This document shows, one piece after another, positions 1-5,897 of a DNA stretch of 8,320 bases (positions are counted from its first letter, which is position 1; every line of letters begins with the position of its first letter). The translations under genes and the position numbers were made by a program. The DNA lies in assembly GCA_002308875.1 (NCBI GenBank), contig DBWK01000014.1, forward strand, positions 169 through 8,488, read 5' to 3'. This stretch comes from Treponema sp. UBA1240. Its GTDB lineage: Bacteria > Spirochaetota > Spirochaetia > Treponematales > Treponemataceae. The notes beneath the pieces are model-generated. The model did no database searches, was not told where the DNA came from, and saw only the letters and a program-made list of their open reading frames with translations.

Positions 1-109
1 TTTGACCGCTCGCGGGCAAAAAGACCAAGCGTTAGCGGGCCGTGGAAGACCGGAAAACTGATTAAGGTAGCGTAGCTACCGTAGCTCCGCACCAATAAAA
101 ACAGATTTT

Positions 110-141
110 CTGCCACTTGTCCCAATAAACTGCCACTTGTC
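110..141 (+). repeat. Two direct repeats CTGCCACTTGTC, 20-bp period
   Basis: The 12-mer is at 110-121 and again at 130-141, identical in both copies. The period is about two helical turns, so both copies face the same side of the DNA. This is the layout used by LytTR-family regulators, and a LytTR gene lies 700 bases downstream. A role as an operator for the gene at 187 is inferred from position only. Confidence 0.55.
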
Positions 142-173
142 GCAAAAAAACTCACGCCAAAAACAAAAACTAC

Positions 174-179
174 TATACT
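174..179 (+). promoter_or_regulatory. Possible -10 element for the gene at 187
   Basis: TATACT differs from TATAAT at one position and ends seven bases before the ATG. No convincing -35 is seen 16-18 bases upstream, so an activator would probably be needed. With normal spacing, transcription would start at or next to the A of the start codon, giving a leaderless message. This fits the absence of a Shine-Dalgarno sequence before 187. Confidence 0.3.
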
Positions 180-186
180 GCGAATC

Positions 187-771
187 ATGAAAAGGACATC
201 ATTCATTTTAGTTTTGGTAGCATTTTTATGCAGTGTTGGGTTTGCACAGGATTTCTCTTCTGCAAACATGAATTACCGTTTTGTTAGCGGTGGATTCTGG
301 AGCTGCGGTCAAGACTTCAGCGGTGGATTCGGTGAGTTCGGCATAAACTGTTTGCCGGAAGAAAAGACATTTGTCATGCGAGACTGCATTTTTTTGCAGG
401 GTGAAGGAGGAACCTTACGAAAAAGTAGCTCGGCACATCCTGATTGTCTGGAATTCGGCGGCGCACAAATCGGCAACAAACTGATTCTTGGCGGACGGAC
501 AAACTGCACAGGTTTCATCGTCAGAAGCTATGGATTCATCAGCGGTGCTTTGGGCTTGTTCTCGTGCGCAGGGCACCCATTCGGCAAAATGCCTTGGATG
601 ATAAACCTTGCGTTCGGTGGTGGCTTTGAATTCCAGTTCCAGCAAAACTCTGCGTTCGTCATCGAGTTCGGCGGAGTAAACAGATTTCTTGTTGGCGGCA
701 ACAAATCTGACTTTGAAGGCTATTCAAGATCAAGCCCTGCACTTACAATAGGTTTCAGGAGCTTCAATTAA
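187..771 (+). CDS. Exported Gly/Phe/Cys-rich protein, function unknown
   Basis: I do not recognise this 194-residue protein. Residues 1-20 form a clear signal peptide (Lys-Arg start, hydrophobic core, G-F-A before Gln21), so it should be exported by Sec and cut by signal peptidase I. The mature part is rich in Gly and Phe. Its last 45 residues alternate polar and hydrophobic positions and end in G-F-R-S-F-N, which suggests an outer-membrane or periplasmic beta structure. Apart from one in the signal peptide, there are six cysteines, at 40, 55, 67, 87, 107 and 127. The last four are exactly 20 residues apart, each after Asp, Asn or Ser, which hints at a repeated strand-turn unit or disulfides. 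There is no Shine-Dalgarno before the ATG, but a later start would remove the signal peptide. It is followed after 69 bases by the regulator pair, which may control it. Confidence 0.8.
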   Translation: MKRTSFILVLVAFLCSVGFAQDFSSANMNYRFVSGGFWSCGQDFSGGFGEFGINCLPEEKTFVMRDCIFLQGEGGTLRKSSSAHPDCLEFGGAQIGNKLILGGRTNCTGFIVRSYGFISGALGLFSCAGHPFGKMPWMINLAFGGGFEFQFQQNSAFVIEFGGVNRFLVGGNKSDFEGYSRSSPALTIGFRSFN

Positions 772-829
772 CAGATTCATAACCGAACAGTGCACGGTGC
801 GGCTTAAATAAAGTCACATTGAGCATAAC

Positions 830-843
830 AGGAGTCATGATTG
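830..843 (+). promoter_or_regulatory. Shine-Dalgarno deciding a TTG start
   Basis: AGGAG (830-834) is followed by six bases and then TTG (841-843), the start of the LytTR gene. An ATG at 837-839 lies only two bases from the AGGAG and is in another frame. The first in-frame ATG is codon 36, which would cut into the conserved N-terminal region. TTG is therefore the best start. Confidence 0.8.
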
Positions 844-1350
844 AAAACGCAAATCAAGATAGAAAGTACCGATATCCCATACTGTGTTATCCACACACGA
901 AACGAAACACAGGGCATAAAAGATATCGCGGAAAAAATAAGCAGAATGGACGAAACTGGCCGTACCGCAGTTGTAAACGGATGGGATGGTGATTACTGCA
1001 TCCAAGTAAAGCAGAACGATATTTTCCGCATTTACAGCGCAGATAAAAAAGTCTACATGGAAGCGCGGTCAGACGACAGCAACGAAACCGAAACACTGCT
1101 TGTAAAAATGAGACTCTACGAATTTGAAGAGTTGGCTGTAAAATGCGGCTGGACAGATTTCATTAGAATCTCGAACACGGATATTGTGAACTTTTCAAAA
1201 GTTACAAAACTCGATATGTCGCTCAGCGGCATAATCAAAGTGAACTTTACGAATGGAAAAGATGCAATAGTTTCTAGAAGATACATGAACAAGATTAAAG
1301 ACCAGCTTAACATGGTCAGGAGGGTTAAAAATGCTGAAAAAATGTATTAA
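841..1350 (+). CDS. LytTR-family DNA-binding transcriptional regulator
   Basis: A 169-residue cytoplasmic protein. Residues from about 60 to 157 fit a LytTR DNA-binding domain. The block F-I-R-I-S-N-T-D-I-V-N-F (107-118) matches the family's F-[VI]-R-[IV]-x-x-S-x-[IL]-[VI]-N pattern, and the V-S-R-R-Y-M segment (144-149) followed by I-K-x-x-L is the usual end of the fold. No receiver domain precedes it. The first 60 residues are a short region typical of stand-alone LytTR proteins that are paired with a membrane partner. The next gene overlaps its end by 20 bases and encodes that kind of partner. In streptococcal LytTR systems such as HdrRM and BrsRM the membrane protein restrains the regulator; the same is likely but unproven here. 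Targets could be its own operon or the exported protein at 187. Family call is secure, targets unknown. Confidence 0.93.
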   Translation: MKTQIKIESTDIPYCVIHTRNETQGIKDIAEKISRMDETGRTAVVNGWDGDYCIQVKQNDIFRIYSADKKVYMEARSDDSNETETLLVKMRLYEFEELAVKCGWTDFIRISNTDIVNFSKVTKLDMSLSGIIKVNFTNGKDAIVSRRYMNKIKDQLNMVRRVKNAEKMY

Positions 1351-1774
1351 ACGCGCAGTTTTAGGATTTATGATCGGAATATTCATCGGTCAGACAATTC
1401 TGATAATAGAATCACTTTTTGTAGGCGACGGAAACTATTATCCGTTTTCGGAGTACCTTGTGTCCATCACATCAACAAAAATCGCTGCCGTAATCGTGCA
1501 ATACTTTATCACAGGCATAATCGGTTTGACTTTTGCCTCTACAACCATTATTTTCGAACTGGATAAATGGAGCATTCTGGCACAGACTGCCCTTCATTTT
1601 ATTATCATGTCGATTATAATGTTCTTCTCTGGCTTTTTTTGCGGCTGGTTCCCACACACTGTAATCAGCACGATAATCTGGTTCAGCGTTTTTATCGTTG
1701 TCTACATAATAATTTGGATAAGCTTCATGCTTTATTATAGAAAAAAAACAAAAGAAATAAACAAAGCATTGTAA
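1331..1774 (+). CDS. DUF3021 family four-helix membrane protein
   Basis: A 147-residue inner-membrane protein with four predicted helices at about 8-28, 50-75, 82-105 and 110-136 and a basic C-terminal tail (Y-R-K-K-T-K). The pattern of a basic start followed by G-x-x-I-G, then V-Q-Y-x-x-x-G-x-x-G, F-E-L-D-x-W-S-I-L-x-Q-T-x-x-H-F, and I-N-x-x-L at the end is what I know of DUF3021. These proteins are usually encoded directly after a small LytTR regulator, as here. AGGAGG at 1318-1323 with seven bases to the ATG supports the start, and the reading frames overlap by 20 bases, implying translational coupling. The likely role is to sense the membrane state or hold the LytTR protein inactive; the biochemical function of the family is not established. 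Confidence 0.93.
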   Translation: MLKKCIKRAVLGFMIGIFIGQTILIIESLFVGDGNYYPFSEYLVSITSTKIAAVIVQYFITGIIGLTFASTTIIFELDKWSILAQTALHFIIMSIIMFFSGFFCGWFPHTVISTIIWFSVFIVVYIIIWISFMLYYRKKTKEINKAL

Positions 1775-1817
1775 GGATTGGCAAAGTACTTACGCCTTTT
1801 GCTATAAGCCGTTACCC

Positions 1818-1843
1818 ACCACCCGCTATACGGGTGGTTTTTT
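1818..1843 (+). terminator. Intrinsic terminator of the LytTR/DUF3021 unit
   Basis: ACCACCCG (1818-1825), loop CTATA and CGGGTGGT (1831-1838) form a perfect 8-bp stem running into six T (1838-1843). It lies 44 bases after the DUF3021 stop codon. Confidence 0.93.
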
Positions 1844-1877
1844 GTGTTTCTGATAGCAGCCGCACCGGCTCATGTAC

Positions 1878-1904
1878 AAAAAAAAGGGGGCTAAATCGCC
1901 CCCT
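1878..1904 (-). terminator. Intrinsic terminator of the sigma/caspase operon
   Basis: On the minus strand AGGGGGC (1904-1898), a six-base loop and GCCCCCT (1891-1885) form a 7-bp GC-rich stem leading into a run of T (plus-strand A at 1878-1885). It lies just after the caspase stop codon and faces the terminator at 1818-1843. Confidence 0.93.
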
Positions 1905-1922
1905 CTAAATTGCCACGATCAT

Positions 1923-4424
1923 TTAGAGTTTTATACCGAATGTCCAGTATGTACGAACAGAACAAGGATTATCATGAATCGGGAAATCATATTGTCCTGC
2001 TTTTTCAGACCAGTAATCAAACACCTTATCATTCCAACCGTTCACCCGCAAATCTGCGTTGAACGAAGCATATATACCAAAATGATTTCCGAATCTCATG
2101 TTTGCCGTTACCCTTGCAGAAGGATAGAACCTCTTTGAAAACTCACTGAAAGTGTCTTTCAAAACCGTTCCTGCATTGTCTGTTTCAGAATCATCAATGT
2201 TTTTGAGTGATTCGAACTTCGAACGGACATGATCTATATCAAGAATGTATTTGCTCAGAACCTCAATATCAAAATTGATGAAGCTTCCTCCAATCTGCGT
2301 ACCAATTCCATATCCCATTACAAAATAATTCTTATTCTCTTTCTTGTTAGGCGTGATTGCACTTGTTAAGAAAGTCGTAAAGAACGTCTTTGTACCGCCC
2401 TGATACTGAATACCAAAATCTTTGTTCTCATAAAACATAGAGAAGGAGTTTATTCCGTTCTTTATATAGTTGAAAATACCAATTGAAGCACCAGAACAAG
2501 AATCAGCAATATTTACAATACCAATCTGTGAACCTTGCACATTACCAGCGATATTGATAAACCCTGCAATCTGCATACCTTGAAGGCTGCCACTAACTTT
2601 GTTGATGAAACCAGCTACTTGTGAACCGCGCATATCACCGGTAACGAAGTTACCAAGGCCTGCATACTGAACACCACGGAAAGTACCTTTCGTATTATTC
2701 AACAAGCCGCCGACCATTATACCGCTTCCGATTCCTCCAAGTTTGCTTAATAAACCCGAAACCTGTATACCAGAAAGCTCCTGTTTTACTGAACCGATTA
2801 ATCCAGAAACCTGGAAACCACGAATGCGCTCGTTAGTTATATAAAGCGAACCAATTGCGATATTTACATTATCGTATTCAGCCGGTATAGAGAATCCAGG
2901 GAATACCGATATACTAATCGGGTCATAGTCCACCTGCGAAGACGTAGTAGCACCGTTTCCAGAACCGGTGCTGCCGTATCCGCTTCTTTCGGAAGTTGTA
3001 TTATAATCATAGTCATCGTCATCATAAGATGTAGTCTTTGAATTGCGCGCGGCGTTCTTTCTTGCTCTTTCAAGGACATTTCTTTCTTCTGCATCAAGGG
3101 AAGAATTATCGTAACCGAACACACGGGATGCACTGTTTCCTGATACTCCTGACAAAGCTGCTCCTGCTCCAGATAAGGCTGAACCAACCGCTTCTAAAGT
3201 ATCGCCTACAATGCTCGTGATAGTTTCTGCAATTCCGGCTGTTCCGGCGACATTTGCCGCCCCAGCTGTACCTGCTGTACCAGCCATCGCTCCAGCAGCC
3301 GCAACGTTCGCAGCATCCCCGGAAACATTTCCTGACAAAACTGCACCGCCGCGCGCAACGCCTGTTGTAAGAGGAACTTGTTTTATGCCGTCAGAAGCAA
3401 GCGTGAACGAATTTCCTGCAATAAGCCTTACGTTCGTCTGGCCAGTACTGTTGGCAGTAACAACTGTCACCGTGTAATATCCGGCAGGCAACGCTATTGA
3501 AAGCTGACTGCCACGAACCTTGTTGACTTCAGAGGCAAGCCGTCCGTCAAGAGTTCGCACAAGATATCTGCCTTCTGCATCAGACGGAAGAATAATCATA
3601 GCCTCGGCATCAGAAAGGTCTGTAAGCACAAGGTCGCCTGAACCAACAAGCGTTATGTTAAACGAAGGATGCTGAGGACCAATAACTGAAGTTTCCGTCT
3701 TTGCGAGCGTGTCGTTGAACGCATAGTAGTAAAGCTCGTTCAAAGAAACGCGGTTATCTCCCGATGTGTCGGCGGCTCCGCGAAGCCCTGTAATAAGCGA
3801 GTGTGTAAAATACGAAGCTCCTATAACGTCCGATTCCTGAGAACTTTCACTTTCCGAACTGGAAGAAAGGTATGCATGGCCTTGTACGACAGAAGCGTCA
3901 TCTACAAGGAACGACTTCTGGCGGGAGCCGCCTTTCGCCCGGATAAAATTACCGGAAAAGCAGGAATCAAGCATAACGACGTGAATATCGCTCGGCACAT
4001 TCGAAATATCAGATTTCAAATCAGAATATCCATATTTTTCGTTTCCAAGAAGAAGCGCTTCCTCATCAGAATGTCCTGAATAATAGAACAGAAATTCAAC
4101 ACGTTTTGCTTTATACTTGTTTCTTTCTATTATAGAAGTGATGTTGTCGAACGCGCCTTCAATTTCTTCGCGAGTCGAATCTACAAGAATAAAACTGTTC
4201 TGCTTGCGGACACCGCCAATCTCTATCATTGTTTTCGCGAGGCTTTCCGCATCCGTTCCGGCATATTTTAGAGTTTCACGACCTTCCCCACCCCTGTTGG
4301 ATGCTACATACAGTGCATAACGCTCTATAGAACCGGAAGTTCCGTTTGTTTCGGCAGCAAAAACACTGACCGAGCATATAGTAAAAAGCAAAAACAAAAT
4401 CGCAATGTTTCTAATAACCTTCAT
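1923..4424 (-). CDS. Exported caspase-like (C14) protein with surface repeats
   Basis: An 833-residue protein. Residues 1-23 are a Sec signal peptide (V-F-A before Ala24). The caspase-like fold spans about 34-240: H118 in F-Y-Y-S-G-H-S and C155 in L-D-S-C-F-S-G form the expected dyad of clan CD proteases. D-T-S-G-D-N-R-V-S-L-N-E (219-230) resembles an EF-hand loop. A beta-rich, PEGA-like domain (about 262-350) begins after G-P-Q-H-P and D-L-V-L-T-D-L, blocks I recall from other bacterial caspase-family proteins. An Ala/Gly-rich stretch (357-430), a polar Asp/Tyr/Ser/Thr linker (460-500), eight repeats of 14-16 residues from 536 to about 657 (G-x-Q-[VI]-x-G-[LF]-x-N type, like LA_2272-family surface repeats) and a beta-rich C-terminus follow. 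AGGAG sits eight bases before the ATG, and the gap to the preceding gene is 17 bases. Protease activity and location outside the inner membrane are inferred; substrates are unknown. Confidence 0.92.
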   Translation of the reverse strand: MKVIRNIAILFLLFTICSVSVFAAETNGTSGSIERYALYVASNRGGEGRETLKYAGTDAESLAKTMIEIGGVRKQNSFILVDSTREEIEGAFDNITSIIERNKYKAKRVEFLFYYSGHSDEEALLLGNEKYGYSDLKSDISNVPSDIHVVMLDSCFSGNFIRAKGGSRQKSFLVDDASVVQGHAYLSSSSESESSQESDVIGASYFTHSLITGLRGAADTSGDNRVSLNELYYYAFNDTLAKTETSVIGPQHPSFNITLVGSGDLVLTDLSDAEAMIILPSDAEGRYLVRTLDGRLASEVNKVRGSQLSIALPAGYYTVTVVTANSTGQTNVRLIAGNSFTLASDGIKQVPLTTGVARGGAVLSGNVSGDAANVAAAGAMAGTAGTAGAANVAGTAGIAETITSIVGDTLEAVGSALSGAGAALSGVSGNSASRVFGYDNSSLDAEERNVLERARKNAARNSKTTSYDDDDYDYNTTSERSGYGSTGSGNGATTSSQVDYDPISISVFPGFSIPAEYDNVNIAIGSLYITNERIRGFQVSGLIGSVKQELSGIQVSGLLSKLGGIGSGIMVGGLLNNTKGTFRGVQYAGLGNFVTGDMRGSQVAGFINKVSGSLQGMQIAGFINIAGNVQGSQIGIVNIADSCSGASIGIFNYIKNGINSFSMFYENKDFGIQYQGGTKTFFTTFLTSAITPNKKENKNYFVMGYGIGTQIGGSFINFDIEVLSKYILDIDHVRSKFESLKNIDDSETDNAGTVLKDTFSEFSKRFYPSARVTANMRFGNHFGIYASFNADLRVNGWNDKVFDYWSEKAGQYDFPIHDNPCSVRTYWTFGIKL
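2454..2819 (-). repeat. Eight in-frame ~16-residue repeats in the caspase protein
   Basis: Repeat units begin at Gly residues 536, 552, 568, 584, 600, 616, 631 and 645, so the period is 16 five times, then 15 and 14. Units follow G-[hydrophobic]-Q-[VIY]-[SAG]-G-[LFI]-[hydrophobic]-x-x..., for example G-I-Q-V-S-G-L-L and G-S-Q-V-A-G-F-I-N. The DNA copies are diverged, so this is an old protein repeat and not a fresh tandem expansion. Such units may stack as beta strands at the cell surface. Confidence 0.85.
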
Positions 4425-4441
4425 AAATTACTCTCCTAGTT

Positions 4442-5248
4442 TTACTTCTTAAGAAGCAGAAGTTCAGTTATCTTTAGGTTTTTCGGGAGATATTTAGAAA
4501 AATCTGCCTTAATGGACATATTTTTATTATCAAAAGAATCAACAGCATCTACAATTCCACTCACAGTAAAAGGTTTGTCTCCAGTAATAAGTAAGAATCT
4601 CTCAAAAGAAGGAGCATCATCAAGCTGATATGAATAATCAAGCGGAATTTCACCATTGGTTTCTAGAAGCGCAGACGTGTAACCATACTCAGGATAATGC
4701 TGAGTCACGACACCGTTGCCATCAACAGAAACTATAGCACCATATTTAGCACCGGATGCTATGTAGCTTATCTGGATTATATCACCGGCAGAAACACTGT
4801 CACTGTCGGAAAGCTTAACGGCATCCTCACCGACTTTTTTGTATAAATACATACGAGTGCCAACACCTTTAGCACGACTTTCATCCACCGCAGCCCCAAG
4901 CGTTATTCCTTCACCAGGAGCGGCAATATCAGCCATTTTAGCACCGCTTCCCTTTTTGACAAAAAAAGGTATCATCAGCGCAAAGCAAAGAACAGCTGCG
5001 CAAGCAATTATATGCTGTATATTCCAACTGAAATGTTTTTTTGTGAACTTAGATCCAGAAAGCTTCGCGGCAACAGCAGCCTGCATTGCAGAAGCCGGAT
5101 ATGCTGCCAATATCTCGCGATCTGACTCCTCCAGCGCAGAAATCTCTGTAAAAAGATTGCTACCATTTGTGCCAGAAAATTCGGCATATTCGGAAGCAGG
5201 AAGCTCCCCAGCTTTAATCTGTTCAAGAATTCTCGTTCTTTTTCCCAT
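4442..5248 (-). CDS. Single-pass membrane protein, probable anti-sigma factor
   Basis: Taken as 268 residues from the ATG at 5248, which has AGGGGA eight bases upstream and lies five bases after the sigma stop. A longer frame from 5311 would overlap the sigma gene by 58 bases and has no ribosome site. Residues 1-74 look cytoplasmic and helical (I-L-A-A-Y-P at 46-51 begins an Ala-rich helix), residues 75-97 are one membrane helix flanked by lysines, and 100-268 would lie outside. The outer part (about 130-235) contains V-S-A-G-D-I-I-Q-I, V-S-V-D-G-N-G-V-V and H-Y-P, then I-T-G-D-K-P-F, resembling DUF4384 domains. The position between an ECF sigma gene and its presumed target makes an anti-sigma role likely. 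No Cys/His zinc motif of the ZAS type is present, so the sigma-binding mode would differ. The role is inferred from context. Confidence 0.8.
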   Translation of the reverse strand: MGKRTRILEQIKAGELPASEYAEFSGTNGSNLFTEISALEESDREILAAYPASAMQAAVAAKLSGSKFTKKHFSWNIQHIIACAAVLCFALMIPFFVKKGSGAKMADIAAPGEGITLGAAVDESRAKGVGTRMYLYKKVGEDAVKLSDSDSVSAGDIIQISYIASGAKYGAIVSVDGNGVVTQHYPEYGYTSALLETNGEIPLDYSYQLDDAPSFERFLLITGDKPFTVSGIVDAVDSFDNKNMSIKADFSKYLPKNLKITELLLLKK

Positions 5249-5253
5249 AGCAC

Positions 5254-5808
5254 TTATCCCCTGCCAATATTCATGAATCCAGAAAATACAGACATAACCA
5301 TAGTTACGCATGCAACGGCTTTCGCCCTCAATACCGAAAGCCTTTTTCTAACCCCAGATACCGACATATTCATTTTTTCGGCTGTTTCTTCAAGTGTGTA
5401 CCCATCTACATAGTGAAGAACCGCCATCTCTCTTGTGTCTTCCTTCGTTTCCGAAAAAATAACATCAAGCAGAGCCGATGTATCTGCCACATCCTCGTGA
5501 TTCGCCGTAACGTTGTCGGCAATTTCGATCACAAGGTTTTCAACAGACGGACCTGAACGTATTTTGTCTGAACGGATTTTGTTCAGACATACACGAGTGG
5601 CAACCGTATAAAAAAGACTGGAGCACACGGATGAAAGCGTCGTACGCTTCTCTAGAATACGAACGAACACATCCTGCATTGCATCAAGAGCCTTTTCTTC
5701 ATCTTTCAGTAAAAACCGACAGCGGCGAAGCACCATCGGTCCGTATTTTTCATACAGTGCAGCAAAATCATTCATCGAAACAGATGCTGCATCGTTGTTT
5801 TTTTTCAT
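5254..5808 (-). CDS. ECF-type (sigma-70 family) RNA polymerase sigma factor
   Basis: A 184-residue protein with the two domains of an ECF sigma factor. Region 2 spans about 12-80: F-A-A-L-Y-E-K-Y-G opens it, D-A-M-Q-D-V-F-V-R (42-50) is region 2.2, and S-L-F-Y-T-V-A-T-R-V-C-L-N-K-I-R (64-79) covers regions 2.3-2.4 for -10 recognition. Region 4 spans about 112-165 with the helix-turn-helix G-Y-T-L-E-E-T-A-E-K-M-N-M-S-V-S-G-V-R-K-R-L. The last 20 residues are unusually hydrophobic. The ATG has only a weak AGGA 11 bases upstream; the frame is closed by a stop ten codons further up, so little choice remains. It is the first gene of a three-gene operon with a membrane protein and the exported caspase, so it probably drives that operon and other envelope genes when released. 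Confidence 0.92.
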   Translation of the reverse strand: MKKNNDAASVSMNDFAALYEKYGPMVLRRCRFLLKDEEKALDAMQDVFVRILEKRTTLSSVCSSLFYTVATRVCLNKIRSDKIRSGPSVENLVIEIADNVTANHEDVADTSALLDVIFSETKEDTREMAVLHYVDGYTLEETAEKMNMSVSGVRKRLSVLRAKAVACVTMVMSVFSGFMNIGRG

Positions 5809-5817
5809 TGCGCAATG
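5806..5817. promoter_or_regulatory. 12-bp perfect palindrome over the sigma start codon
   Basis: CATTGCGCAATG reads the same on both strands and contains the ATG of the sigma gene. It could be an operator or a short stem that limits translation from this weak ribosome site. Chance is possible. Confidence 0.3.
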
Positions 5818-5838
5818 TTTCCTGTTTTCATAAATTCA

Positions 5839-5863
5839 AACACTATGGGGATAAAAAAGTGTT
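5839..5863. promoter_or_regulatory. Inverted repeat AACACT-N13-AGTGTT upstream of sigma gene
   Basis: AACACT (5839-5844) and AGTGTT (5858-5863) are perfect inverted halves with 13 bases between them, 31-55 bases upstream of the sigma start. The centre-to-centre distance of 19 bases puts both halves near one face of the helix, as in an operator. No clear promoter hexamers were found to anchor it. Confidence 0.25.
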
Positions 5864-5897
5864 ACCTACTTATTAAAAAATAGCGTAAAAAGTAAGA

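Larger units (their letters stand above)
1..186. other. Gene-free left edge with short repeats
   Basis: No complete gene is visible. The plus-strand frame starting at base 1 stays open to a TAG at 73-75, so bases 1-75 could be the tail of an upstream gene, but 24 codons are too few to judge. Two imperfect direct copies of a GC-rich unit (about 7-24 and 30-51; both contain GCGGGC and a later AGACC) suggest an intergenic repeat instead. GGTAGC (66-71) and GCTACC (75-80) can form a 6-bp hairpin with no T-run after it. The twelve bases CTGCCACTTGTC occur twice, 20 bases apart, just before the first gene. Confidence 0.5.

Noticed and set aside
1858..1870. Small hairpin AGCCG-CAC-CGGCT between the two terminators
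   Set aside because: Only five pairs and no T-run; the two flanking terminators are sufficient.
1872..2138. Plus-strand 88-codon frame starting in the terminator
   Set aside because: It begins inside the minus-strand terminator and runs antisense to the caspase C-terminus, without a ribosome site.
3211..3477. Plus-strand 88-codon frame rich in Ala, Val and Pro
   Set aside because: It is the antisense reading of the Ala/Gly-rich segment of the caspase gene; its composition follows from that repeat.
5249..5311. Upstream ATG at 5311 for the anti-sigma gene
   Set aside because: It would overlap the sigma gene by 58 bases, has no ribosome site and adds an unlikely N-terminus; the ATG at 5248 has AGGGGA eight bases before it.
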